NCBI GenBank assembly: GCA_009704065.1 | Contig: WLEX01000006.1 | Location: forward strand, 1 to 16,166 | Direction: 5' to 3' | Origin: Actinomycetota bacterium | Lineage (GTDB): Bacteria > Actinomycetota > Acidimicrobiia > Acidimicrobiales > Ilumatobacteraceae | Length of the DNA: 16,166 nt | Shown: positions 5,537 to 12,930 of the stretch, piece after piece | Layout of the letters: every line of letters starts with the position of its first letter | Numbering within the stretch: the first letter of the stretch is position 1 | Made by a program: the position numbers and the translations under genes | Notes under the pieces: model-generated | Seen by the model: the letters and a program-made list of their open reading frames with translations, nothing else | Told to the model about the DNA's origin: nothing | Database searches by the model: none

Positions 5537-7881
5537 AAGTTCTCTTATCGATACTGCTTGAGATGGCCGACATTCCATCAGATCCAGAAGTGGTTGCGGT
5601 TGCACTTACATCTCTTGGTTTAGCTGTAGAAGAGATGGATATAGTCGGAGCTCCGATTCCTGGCGTTGTTACTGCACGCATCAATCGCATGGAAAAGCAC
5701 CCCGATGCTGCAAAGGTGACGCGTTGTTTTGTTGATGCCGGAGATGGCGAAGAGCGTCATGTGTGGTGTGGTGCTACAAACATGCAGCCTGGCGATGTTG
5801 TTCCTCTTGCAACGCTCGGTACGAAGATGCCCAATGGCATGGATATCGCGCGTCGTGGAATTCTCGGTATCGACTCTGAAGGCATGTTGTGCTCTGAAGT
5901 AGAACTTGGTCTTAGCGAAGAGTCGAGTGGTCTTCTCATCTTGCCGAAGGATTCTCCATTAGGCGTTAGCCCGTTTGAAGTACTTGGCATTGAACACGAC
6001 GTCGTGTTCGACCTAGACCTCACTCGTAATCGCGCCGATTGCTGGGGTCATCTCGGAGTTGCTCGTGACCTTGCTGCACACTTCGCAGTGCCATTGAAAG
6101 GCCCTCGTATAGATGTCGGGGCACGTGGCGCGGAAAAATCTCTTCCTGTTGTTATTGATGCACAAGAGAATTGCGGATCGTTTTCTGTCTCATATGTCAG
6201 CGGCATCACGGTTGGTCCGTCACCACGTTCGGTGGCATCACGTCTTGCACATTTGGGCATGCGCTCAATCAATAACGTGGTCGACGCATCGAACTTGGTG
6301 ATGTTGGAAACTAATCAACCAAACCATGCCTATGACGCGGCAGTTGTCTCTTCATTTCGTGTTCGATTGGCAACGGCAGGGGAGAAACTCACCACGCTCG
6401 ATGGACAAGAGCGGGCATTGCATCCAGAAGATTTACTTATTTGCAATGGTGTCGACAATTCTGGCGTAGGCCTTGCTGGTGTGATGGGTGACCAACATTC
6501 CGAAATTACAGATACAACCACCACGCTTGCTGTCGAGAGCGCGTGGTTCTCTCCCGATCCCATTCGTTTCGCAGCGATTCGTCACGGACTCCGATCCGAA
6601 GCCTCAGTTCGTTTCGAACGCGGAACAGATCCGAATGCATGGGAACTTGCTGCTGAACGTTTTGTCACCATTCTTCGTGAATCATGCCCCACTGCAACAT
6701 TGCACACGGGCGCAACGATTGTTCGCACACCACACTGTCCGCAACCAATTCCTGTCGATGTCAGCGTCGATTCTGTAGAGCGCAAACTTGGTATTCGAAT
6801 CGAAGCAGATCGCATTGTTTCCATCTTGAATGCAATTGGATTTTCAGCCAGCGTGAAGGGCGACATCGTGTCAAGTGTTGTTCCCACGTGGCGACCCGAT
6901 TGTTCAGAATCGGTCGACATCATTGAAGAGGTCGCGCGACATTTCGGATACGACAACATCGGTAAGACTGTTCCAAACTCCACCGTGCATGGTCGACTCT
7001 CGAGCATGCAGCAACGTCGTCGCACATTGCGCCGTGTTTTGGTGGGGCTGGGTCTCGATGAGGCCATGCCATCGCCATTCCTTGCGCCAGGTGACCTATC
7101 TCGTGTCGGTCTCTCTGAAGATTCTGTTTTGCGTATCGCGAATCCGTTGGTAGCCGACGAATCAATCCTGCGCACTTCGCTACGTCCAGGTTTGCTTCGG
7201 TCATTGCGATACAACCAATCGCACCGTGCGCCACGGGTTGGCCTATGGGAAATTGGCCACGTGTATCCAAAGTCAGATGCACAATTGCCCGATGAATCGG
7301 AACAACTTGCAATTGTTGTTGCAGGCGGCGATGCAGAGACAGCATTGACCCAATGGAATGCCATTTGTGATGCTTTGTCTGTTGGAACCCAACTCGATCA
7401 ATCACGTGTTCCGTCTGGATTGCATGCCACTCGTTCTGCAACATTGGCCCGTGGAAAACAGGTCGTTGGTGTTGTCGGCGAAGTTGATCCGATGGTGTTG
7501 CATGAGTTGGGCATTGAGGGGCGCGTCAGCATTCTCGAGGTCAATTTGTCGATTCTCTTGAATGAAGAGCCAAAGCCAGTGCAGGCTAAAGACATCAATC
7601 GATTCCCATCAAGCGATATCGATCTTGCTTTCGTTGCACCAGATTCAGTTCCCGCTGTCAACATTCAACGCGCACTACGTCAAGCTGTTGCAAAACGTTT
7701 GGTCAGCATCGAATTGTTCGATGTGTATCGGGGCAAAGGTGTTGCCGAAGATTCGCGCAGTTTGGCGTTTCGTATTCGAATGCAAGAAGCCGGAGGCACA
7801 CTTACCGACTCCGTGCTTGCCGAAGTGCAACAGGCATGTATCGCTGCTGCGCAAAAAGCCGGCGCTGCGCTTCGTTCTTAA
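5533..7881 (+). CDS. pheT: Phenylalanyl-tRNA synthetase beta subunit
   Basis: Partner of PheS in the same enzyme, 782 residues. In order: an N-terminal segment (MKVLLSILLEMADIPSDP), an EMAP-type tRNA-binding domain at about 40-150 (TARINRMEKHPDAAKVTRC, VWCGATNMQPGD, SEGMLCSEVELGL), the B3/B4 editing domain (LDLTRNRADCWGHLGVAR, then MRSINNVVDASNLVMLE), the B5 domain around 410-480 (VDVSVDSVERKLGI, then WRPDCSESVDIIEEVARH), the catalytic-like core, and a C-terminal FDX-ACB domain (RFPSSDIDLAFVAPDSVP, then LFDVYRGKGVAEDSRSLAFR). The start is GTG in a GTGA overlap with the pheS stop, with GGAG eight bases upstream. The last four bases overlap the yqgE-family gene on the other strand. No terminator follows pheT. 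Confidence 0.96.
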   Translation: MKVLLSILLEMADIPSDPEVVAVALTSLGLAVEEMDIVGAPIPGVVTARINRMEKHPDAAKVTRCFVDAGDGEERHVWCGATNMQPGDVVPLATLGTKMPNGMDIARRGILGIDSEGMLCSEVELGLSEESSGLLILPKDSPLGVSPFEVLGIEHDVVFDLDLTRNRADCWGHLGVARDLAAHFAVPLKGPRIDVGARGAEKSLPVVIDAQENCGSFSVSYVSGITVGPSPRSVASRLAHLGMRSINNVVDASNLVMLETNQPNHAYDAAVVSSFRVRLATAGEKLTTLDGQERALHPEDLLICNGVDNSGVGLAGVMGDQHSEITDTTTTLAVESAWFSPDPIRFAAIRHGLRSEASVRFERGTDPNAWELAAERFVTILRESCPTATLHTGATIVRTPHCPQPIPVDVSVDSVERKLGIRIEADRIVSILNAIGFSASVKGDIVSSVVPTWRPDCSESVDIIEEVARHFGYDNIGKTVPNSTVHGRLSSMQQRRRTLRRVLVGLGLDEAMPSPFLAPGDLSRVGLSEDSVLRIANPLVADESILRTSLRPGLLRSLRYNQSHRAPRVGLWEIGHVYPKSDAQLPDESEQLAIVVAGGDAETALTQWNAICDALSVGTQLDQSRVPSGLHATRSATLARGKQVVGVVGEVDPMVLHELGIEGRVSILEVNLSILLNEEPKPVQAKDINRFPSSDIDLAFVAPDSVPAVNIQRALRQAVAKRLVSIELFDVYRGKGVAEDSRSLAFRIRMQEAGGTLTDSVLAEVQQACIAAAQKAGAALRS

Positions 7882-8426
7882 TTCGAACTGAGATCAGTCG
7901 GGAATTGACCTAGTCGGTGCAACGCCCCTTGTTGGCGCGACATCACGTTGTTCCACAACATTTCAGGGTTCGATGTCATTGCATCCTGTGGTTCAGATTC
8001 CACGACATACCAGCCATGTTGAACAAGTTCATTTTCTAGTTGTTGAGCCGACCATCCTGAATAGCCGCGAAACAATCGATGGGGTGTATCGATGTGTACT
8101 GAACTTGTTGCCTCTATGTCGATCGACCTGACACCACTGAGGGAAGACGCATCCGATGTGAGGCAGATGTAACCATTTGGTTCTACGGGGCCTCCGTAGA
8201 AAATGGTGGCGGGAGGAGCTGCATCTTCCATCCAACGAAAGATGGGGGAGTCTGAATCAATGGTCTCCACAGTAAGTGGGCGATTCAGGACCACTCCCAT
8301 AGCCCCCTCATCTTCGTCGTATGCCAGAAGAAGGATGATGGTCCGGCGAAAATTCGGGTCAAGCATGGTGGGGTGGGCCACCAGAAGAACCCCTGGTTTC
8401 AGAGAGGTGCTTGCATAATCATTCAT
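7878..8426 (-). CDS. YqgE/AlgH family protein
   Basis: A 182-residue protein of the UPF0301 family, of unknown molecular function; AlgH was first linked to alginate regulation in Pseudomonas, which is unlikely to apply here. The family pattern is clear: PGVLLVAHPTMLDPNFRRTI then GAMGVVLNRPL (residues 11-50), FYGGPVEPNGYICL in the middle, and LFRGYSGWSAQQLENELVQH with GWYVVES near the C-terminus, ending with PEMLWNNVMSRQ. The ATG is eight bases downstream of a TATGAT -10 box, which suggests a leaderless message, and there is no Shine-Dalgarno. Only 20 bases separate it from argC on the other strand, and a probable ARG box overlaps its first codons, so arginine might also affect it (inference). 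Its stop codon overlaps that of pheT. Confidence 0.9.
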   Translation of the reverse strand: MNDYASTSLKPGVLLVAHPTMLDPNFRRTIILLLAYDEDEGAMGVVLNRPLTVETIDSDSPIFRWMEDAAPPATIFYGGPVEPNGYICLTSDASSLSGVRSIDIEATSSVHIDTPHRLFRGYSGWSAQQLENELVQHGWYVVESEPQDAMTSNPEMLWNNVMSRQQGALHRLGQFPTDLSSN

Positions 8427-8427
8427 T
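8410..8427. promoter_or_regulatory. Probable ARG box 1 (ArgR operator)
   Basis: The core TGCAT-AATC-ATTCA (8412-8425) matches 13 of the 16 defined positions of the ARG-box pattern WNTGAATWWWWATTCANW. It overlaps the candidate argC -35 (TTGCAT, 8411-8416) and the first codons of the yqgE-family gene. argR lies in the argC operon, which fits autoregulated arginine repression. Confidence 0.6.
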
Positions 8428-8429
8428 AA

Positions 8430-8447
8430 CTCGTATCATAATACATA
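8430..8447. promoter_or_regulatory. Weaker ARG box 2, spaced two bases from box 1
   Basis: CGTAT-CATA-ATACA (8432-8445) matches 11 of 16 ARG-box positions and contains the perfect palindrome GTAT-CATA-ATAC. Its centre is 20 bp from that of box 1, that is two bases between 18-bp boxes, the helical spacing known for paired ARG boxes. It covers the -10 region and the first base of argC. Confidence 0.45.
8434..8440. promoter_or_regulatory. Bidirectional -10 element for argC and the yqgE-family gene
   Basis: TATCATA gives TATCAT on the plus strand and TATGAT on the minus strand. The plus box ends seven bases before the argC ATG and has TTGCAT 17 bases upstream as a -35 candidate; the minus box ends eight bases before the yqgE-family ATG. 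Neither gene has a Shine-Dalgarno, so both messages look leaderless. TATNATA cores of this type are known to drive divergent transcription in bacteria. Confidence 0.55.
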
Positions 8448-9466
8448 TGGTACGAGTCGGAATTATCGGTGCATCGGGTTACACAGGGGCAGAATTGCTC
8501 CGGTTATGTGCTGCCCACCCAGACGTTGAAGTGGTGTGTGCAACAGGGGATTCTCAGGCGGGAACCCTTGCTAGCCATCTATATCCGTCGGTGGCCGCCG
8601 CTTATCCGAACTTGGTGTTCGAAGAATATTCGCCTGACCGCTTCATAGGCCTCGATGTGGTCTTTTTGGGAATCCCGCATGAAGCTGCTCTAGAGATCGC
8701 CCCTCAACTGGTTGGCAAGGTGGGGTGCGTCATCGACCTGTCAGCTGCGTACCGCTTGAAGGACTCATCGTTATATCCGCAGTGGTACGGGTTTAGTCAT
8801 ACTCAGCCAGATCTGTTGGAAAAGGCTGTGTATGGGTTGCCAGAGTTGTACCGCAGTGAACTTGTGGGTGCTTCGCTCATTGCCACGCCTGGTTGTTATG
8901 TCACTGCCGCATCGTTAGCTCTCACGCCCCTTGTGCGTGCAGGAATGATTGATACATCAGGTGTCATTGTCGATGCAGCCTCTGGCGTCAGCGGTGCGGG
9001 AAGGGCTCTGAAGCATGCCTCTCTCTTTTCTACGGTTGATGAAGATTTCACTGCCTATGGGTTGCTCGATCATCGGCATACACCAGAGATAGAACAAGTC
9101 ACCGGAGCACAAGTGTTATTTACACCGCATCTGGCGCCTATGAATCGGGGAATTTTGGCTACGTGCTATGCGCGGCCACAGGGAAATACCCCCACCACTG
9201 CTTCTTTGTTAGCTGCTCTTGCCATGTTCTATAAAGACGAGGCGTTCGTCGTAGTACGTCCCAATAGTCCATCAACGAAAGCAACATTGGGCACCAACTG
9301 TGTTCATATCACTGCTCGGTTTGATGAACGCACTGGCTATGTCATGGTGATTGCTGCGCTCGACAATATTGCAAAGGGCGCTTCAGGCGGTGCGGTGCAG
9401 TCGATGAACGTAGCGCTTGGTTTACCCGAATCAAGTGGTCTTTCAAATGTGGGTGTGTACCCATGA
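8447..9466 (+). CDS. argC: N-acetyl-gamma-glutamyl-phosphate reductase
   Basis: Third step of arginine biosynthesis: NADPH-dependent reduction of N-acetylglutamyl-phosphate to the semialdehyde. The protein has 339 residues from ATG 8447, the family's usual length. It starts VRVGIIGASGYTGAELLRL, the NADP-binding Rossmann loop. The catalytic Cys is Cys150 in ATPGCYVTAA; DAASGVSGAGRALK and HRHTPEIEQ (with the catalytic His) follow, and the end shows LDNIAKGASGGAVQSMNVAL. An in-frame TTG at 8411 would add 12 residues, but they would be encoded within the operator and promoter and lack similarity, so I reject it. First gene of argC-B-D-F-R-H; its stop overlaps the argB start (ATGA). argJ, which usually lies between argC and argB in actinobacteria, is absent. 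Repression by ArgR at the overlapping ARG boxes is likely. Confidence 0.96.
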   Translation: MVRVGIIGASGYTGAELLRLCAAHPDVEVVCATGDSQAGTLASHLYPSVAAAYPNLVFEEYSPDRFIGLDVVFLGIPHEAALEIAPQLVGKVGCVIDLSAAYRLKDSSLYPQWYGFSHTQPDLLEKAVYGLPELYRSELVGASLIATPGCYVTAASLALTPLVRAGMIDTSGVIVDAASGVSGAGRALKHASLFSTVDEDFTAYGLLDHRHTPEIEQVTGAQVLFTPHLAPMNRGILATCYARPQGNTPTTASLLAALAMFYKDEAFVVVRPNSPSTKATLGTNCVHITARFDERTGYVMVIAALDNIAKGASGGAVQSMNVALGLPESSGLSNVGVYP

Positions 9467-10326
9467 GTTCATTATCTACAGCTCACGTTCTCGTTGAAGC
9501 TCTTCCGTATATTCGTCAGTTCGCTGGCCGAACAGTGGTGGTGAAATACGGTGGAAATGCATTGGCCGGTACTTCGGAGCACGATGCGCTCGCTCTCTTT
9601 GCTGAAGACATTGTTCTTATGCACGCTGTGGGAATTCGCCCTGTTGTTGTCCACGGAGGTGGACCACAGATCAACGAAATGTTGGCTCGTCTCAATATCG
9701 AGTCCTCATTTGCAAATGGTTTGCGGGTAACCGATGCAGCCACGATGGAAGTGGTGCAGATGGTTCTAAACGGTCAAGTGAATCCACAAATAGTTAGTGC
9801 GATTAACAAATTGGGCAACATTGCTGTCGGCTTGTCCGGAGAAGATGGTCGCACAATCCAGGTAACACAGCGAAATGAAGAACTTGGCTTCGTTGGAGAG
9901 ATTGAACGAATTCGCACTCACGTAATCGAAGGATTATTGACTGATGGCCTTGTTCCGGTTCTTTCAACAGTTGGAGTCGATGCAAACGGTACTTCGTACA
10001 ACGTGAATGCCGATACGGCCGCAGGTGCAATTGCGGAAGCATTGCGGGCCGAAAAAATCGTGTACCTCACCGATATTGCAGGACTTCGTCGAGATATCAA
10101 CGATGCCATGTCGCTCATTCAGCGCATCTCAATTAACGATCTGCAGTCCCTCATAGACGACGGAACTATTTCCGGCGGAATGATTCCAAAAATTGAAAGT
10201 TGCATGCAAGCGGTGCGCGGCGGAGTCAAGAGTGCTCACATTCTTGATGGTCGTATAGCCCACGTGCTGTTGTTAGAACTATTCACCGACCAAGGTGTTG
10301 GCACCATGATTACAGGAGCTCAGTAA
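9463..10326 (+). CDS. argB: Acetylglutamate kinase
   Basis: Second step of the pathway: phosphorylates N-acetylglutamate with ATP. The protein has 287 residues and the amino acid kinase fold. Visible motifs are VVVKYGGNAL (phosphate-binding Lys), VVVHGGGPQINEML (substrate site), GLSGEDG, SYNVNADTAAGAIAEAL (with the catalytic region Asp) and SGGMIPKIESC with the second conserved Lys. The roughly 25-residue N-terminal extension before the kinase core resembles the arginine-sensitive, hexameric type, so feedback inhibition by arginine is possible (inference). The ATG overlaps the argC stop and sits at the end of a small hairpin (9450-9463); there is no clear Shine-Dalgarno, so it depends on coupling to argC. 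The stop TAA overlaps the argD ATG by one base. Confidence 0.96.
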   Translation: MSSLSTAHVLVEALPYIRQFAGRTVVVKYGGNALAGTSEHDALALFAEDIVLMHAVGIRPVVVHGGGPQINEMLARLNIESSFANGLRVTDAATMEVVQMVLNGQVNPQIVSAINKLGNIAVGLSGEDGRTIQVTQRNEELGFVGEIERIRTHVIEGLLTDGLVPVLSTVGVDANGTSYNVNADTAAGAIAEALRAEKIVYLTDIAGLRRDINDAMSLIQRISINDLQSLIDDGTISGGMIPKIESCMQAVRGGVKSAHILDGRIAHVLLLELFTDQGVGTMITGAQ

Positions 10327-11534
10327 TGTCTCATCAATTCCTCGAAACACCCATCGCCCAAGATGCGAATCAGGGCAATGATTACTGCCCATTCATTCCA
10401 GTCTTTGGCGCTCCCGCTGAAATGTTTGATCGCGGCGAAGGCACTCAATTGTGGTCAGTTGGTGGAAAGCGTTATCTCGATTTTCTTAGTGGAATTGCAG
10501 TGGTCTCACTTGGTCATGCAAATCCAGTCGTCGCTCAAGCAATTTCTGATCAGGCAAACAAACTGGTCCATGTATCGAATTTTTTCGCAAATACTGTGGC
10601 CACACAGGCGGCTGTCGATATCTCTCAATTGATGACCGATGCAGGTGCTGGCGATGGGCAAGTATTTTTCTGTAACTCTGGTGCTGAAGCAAATGAAGCT
10701 GCCATCAAGTTGGCTCGTAAGTTTGGCGGCCGTGGTCGTCATGTCATGGTCACTGCCTACGGAAGTTTCCATGGTCGAACCTTGGGGGCTTTGGCACTGA
10801 CGGGTCAGCCTGCAAAGCATGAGGTGTTCCAACCGATGCCTGAAGGTTTTCGCTATTGCGAATTCGGTGATATTGCATCTCTTGAGGCACAGCTCGACGA
10901 CACTGTTTCTGCGGTGATGCTCGAATCAATTCAGGGTGAAGGTGGCGTGATTCCGGCAGATGCGACGTACCTGCAAGCAGTGCAGCGTCTGTGTAACGAG
11001 CGTGGAATCTTGTTCATCATCGATGAAGTGCAGACAGGCTTTTGTCGCACAGGAAAATGGTTCGGATTCGAGCATGCAGGTGTACGGCCCGATGCAGTCA
11101 CCATGGCTAAAGGAATGGGAAACGGAATGCCAGTTGGTGCATTGTGGGCACGGCGCGATATCGCATCTGTGTTACAGCCAGGTGATCACGGCTCTACCTA
11201 CAGCGGTACAGCCTTGGCAACGTCTGCAGTGCGAGCAGTTATTTCTGAAATGAAGCGCATGGGGGCATCTGATCTTGCGGTGAAGCAAGGTGCGCGTCTC
11301 ACAGCGGGGCTTCTACAAATCAAGGGCATTGCCAGCGTGCGTGGATCTGGGTTATTGCTCGGGGCTCAACTCGCCGATGGCATCGTTGCCGGAGATGTCT
11401 ACAAACTCCTATTAGAAAAAGGTCTTATTGTGAATGCTGTTAATGCATCAACGTTGCGTTTCGCTCCACCATTGACTGTGTCTGATTCGGAAATCGATGA
11501 AGCGCTTTCGATGGTTGCAGAGGTACTGCAATGA
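10326..11534 (+). CDS. argD: Acetylornithine aminotransferase
   Basis: Fourth step: transfers an amino group from glutamate to N-acetylglutamate semialdehyde, giving N-acetylornithine; PLP enzyme of fold type I, class III. It has 402 residues. Family motifs in order: WSVGGKRYLDFLSGIAVVSL, FFCNSGAEANEAAIKLAR (PLP phosphate contact), SFHGRTLGALALTGQ, LESIQGEGGV, FIIDEVQTGFCRTGKWF (Asp that binds the PLP ring), and VTMAKGMGNGMPVGAL with the Schiff-base Lys262; GSTYSGTALATSAV closes the site. The ribosome site AGGAG (10314-10318) lies seven bases before the ATG. The start is joined to the argB stop as TAATG and the stop to argF as ATGA. It may also serve the lysine pathway as DapC, as some ArgD proteins do; the sequence cannot tell. 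Confidence 0.96.
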   Translation: MSHQFLETPIAQDANQGNDYCPFIPVFGAPAEMFDRGEGTQLWSVGGKRYLDFLSGIAVVSLGHANPVVAQAISDQANKLVHVSNFFANTVATQAAVDISQLMTDAGAGDGQVFFCNSGAEANEAAIKLARKFGGRGRHVMVTAYGSFHGRTLGALALTGQPAKHEVFQPMPEGFRYCEFGDIASLEAQLDDTVSAVMLESIQGEGGVIPADATYLQAVQRLCNERGILFIIDEVQTGFCRTGKWFGFEHAGVRPDAVTMAKGMGNGMPVGALWARRDIASVLQPGDHGSTYSGTALATSAVRAVISEMKRMGASDLAVKQGARLTAGLLQIKGIASVRGSGLLLGAQLADGIVAGDVYKLLLEKGLIVNAVNASTLRFAPPLTVSDSEIDEALSMVAEVLQ

Positions 11535-12421
11535 CACGTCACCTGCTCGATATTTGTAGTTTGTCTGTGCAGGAACTGCACGACATTATTTCGTTGTCTA
11601 CTTCTCCGAACAACAAACCACTCGCAGGTGAAGGTGTCGCGCTTATTTTTGAGAAGCCCTCTAACAGAACACGTCACTCGATGGAGATGGCTGTGTATCA
11701 ATTGGGCGGACATCCGGTGTACACGCGCGGTGAAGAAGTGGGTCTCGATGAACGGGAGTCGGTTGAAGATGTAACCCGAATTATGGCTGGCTATCACGCG
11801 GTCATTGCAGCTCGAGTATTCAAGCATTCGTTTGTGGAGCGTATGGCTGCTGTATCAGACGTACCAATTATCAACATGCTGAGCGATAAATCTCATCCGT
11901 TGCAAGCGTTGGCAGATGTCATCACGATGCAGGAGCACTGTGGCCCCGTTCGTGATCTCACCGTTGCGTATGTCGGCGATTACAACAACGTTGCACGTTC
12001 ATTGGGTGAAGCTGTTTGCATGATGGGTGGTACTTATTCGCTTGGCTGTCCATCTGCTTACGATGCAGATGAAGACGAATTGGAACGACTTGCTGCTCTT
12101 GGGGGAGTTGTTCGTCAATCGCCAGACCCAAAGGTCGCTATGGCAGGCGCCGATGTGGTGCACACCGACACCTGGATTTCAATGGGGCAAGAAGAAGAAT
12201 CTGCAATTCGTCGCAAAATCTTTCGAGGATTTTGTGTCGATGAAGCACTCATGAAATTGGCAGCTCCCAATGCAAAATTCATGCATTGCATGCCAGCACA
12301 TCGTGGTGAAGAGGTGTCAGCTGAAATCTTTGATGGACCAAACAGTTTGGTAATACAACAAGGTCATCATCGCCTTACCGCGGCTATTGGTGCCTTAACT
12401 TGGGTAATGGAGAAGTCATGA
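11531..12421 (+). CDS. argF: Ornithine carbamoyltransferase
   Basis: Makes citrulline from ornithine and carbamoyl phosphate. The protein has 296 residues, slightly short for the family but complete. The carbamoyl-phosphate loop reads FEKPSNRTRHSMEMAV, where STRTR is the more common form, so Asn replaces the first Thr. SDKSHPLQALADVITMQE carries the HPxQ motif. VAYVGDYNNVARSL starts the ornithine domain, DTWISMGQEEE is the ornithine-binding SMG loop, and FMHCMPAHRGEEV contains the catalytic Cys. These last two motifs argue for a true ornithine enzyme rather than an acetyl- or succinylornithine transcarbamylase. AGAGG seven bases upstream and an ATGA overlap with argD drive translation; the stop overlaps argR as ATGA. 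Confidence 0.95.
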   Translation: MTRHLLDICSLSVQELHDIISLSTSPNNKPLAGEGVALIFEKPSNRTRHSMEMAVYQLGGHPVYTRGEEVGLDERESVEDVTRIMAGYHAVIAARVFKHSFVERMAAVSDVPIINMLSDKSHPLQALADVITMQEHCGPVRDLTVAYVGDYNNVARSLGEAVCMMGGTYSLGCPSAYDADEDELERLAALGGVVRQSPDPKVAMAGADVVHTDTWISMGQEEESAIRRKIFRGFCVDEALMKLAAPNAKFMHCMPAHRGEEVSAEIFDGPNSLVIQQGHHRLTAAIGALTWVMEKS

Positions 12422-12930
12422 GCAGCAAACAGCAACGGCAGCAAATGATCTCTCGGCTCATTGCCAAAGACAACGTTTCCAGCCAGCCCCATTTACAAGA
12501 GTTGCTCAAAGAGCAGGGGATCGAAGCAACTCAAGCGACGGTGTCTCGTGACCTTGAGGAGTTGGGTGCTGTAAAGATTCGAGTTGCCGGAGGCGATTCC
12601 ATTTACGCAATTGCCGAGTATGCGCCAGCGCGTGTGGCCCCATCTGATCAATTGCGGCGAGTAATGGCCGAATGGGTTGCAGAAGTGACATCCAGTGGAA
12701 ATCTTGTGGTTGTCCGTACACCTCCTGGTTGTGCACATGTAGTTGCTTCTGCACTCGATCGCAGTGGTCTACAAGGATTACTTGGCACTGTTGCAGGCGA
12801 TGACACGATCATGTGCGTCGCTACAGAAGAAATGGGTGGCATCGGGCTCGCTGAACAGTTTCGATCGTTATCGGGAGTTACAGACGCCACTGGTGGCATC
12901 CCACGCAGAAAGGGCACTCTCAATGTCTAA
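12418..12930 (+). CDS. argR: Arginine repressor
   Basis: Arginine-sensing repressor, expected to act as a hexamer on ARG boxes such as those before argC. It has 170 residues from ATG 12418. The N-terminal winged helix spans about residues 4-70, with the recognition helix ATQATVSRDLEELGAVKIR (SRD at 43-45). The C-terminal oligomerisation and arginine-binding domain has VRTPPGCAHVVASALDRSG and GTVAGDDTIMCVA, with Asp128 and Asp129 in the arginine pocket. A longer frame from TTG 12400 is rejected: ATG 12418 has GGAG five bases upstream and makes an ATGA overlap with argF. The last eight bases overlap argH. The repressor is thus encoded in the operon it probably controls, giving negative autoregulation. 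Confidence 0.95.
   Translation: MSSKQQRQQMISRLIAKDNVSSQPHLQELLKEQGIEATQATVSRDLEELGAVKIRVAGGDSIYAIAEYAPARVAPSDQLRRVMAEWVAEVTSSGNLVVVRTPPGCAHVVASALDRSGLQGLLGTVAGDDTIMCVATEEMGGIGLAEQFRSLSGVTDATGGIPRRKGTLNV

Noticed and set aside
6582..7364. Minus-strand 260-codon open frame opposite pheT
   Set aside because: Low-complexity Ser/Arg/Thr-rich composition typical of an antisense frame of a real gene; pheT is certain here.
8411..8446. TTG 8411 as the argC start
   Set aside because: The 12 extra residues lie in the operator and promoter and precede a perfect ArgC N-terminus at ATG 8447.
12400..12417. TTG 12400 as the argR start
   Set aside because: ATG 12418 has a good ribosome site and an ATGA overlap with argF; the extension lies in argF.
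12743..12922. Upstream extension of argH from GTG 12743
   Set aside because: These codons lie within argR in another frame and encode nothing like argininosuccinate lyase.
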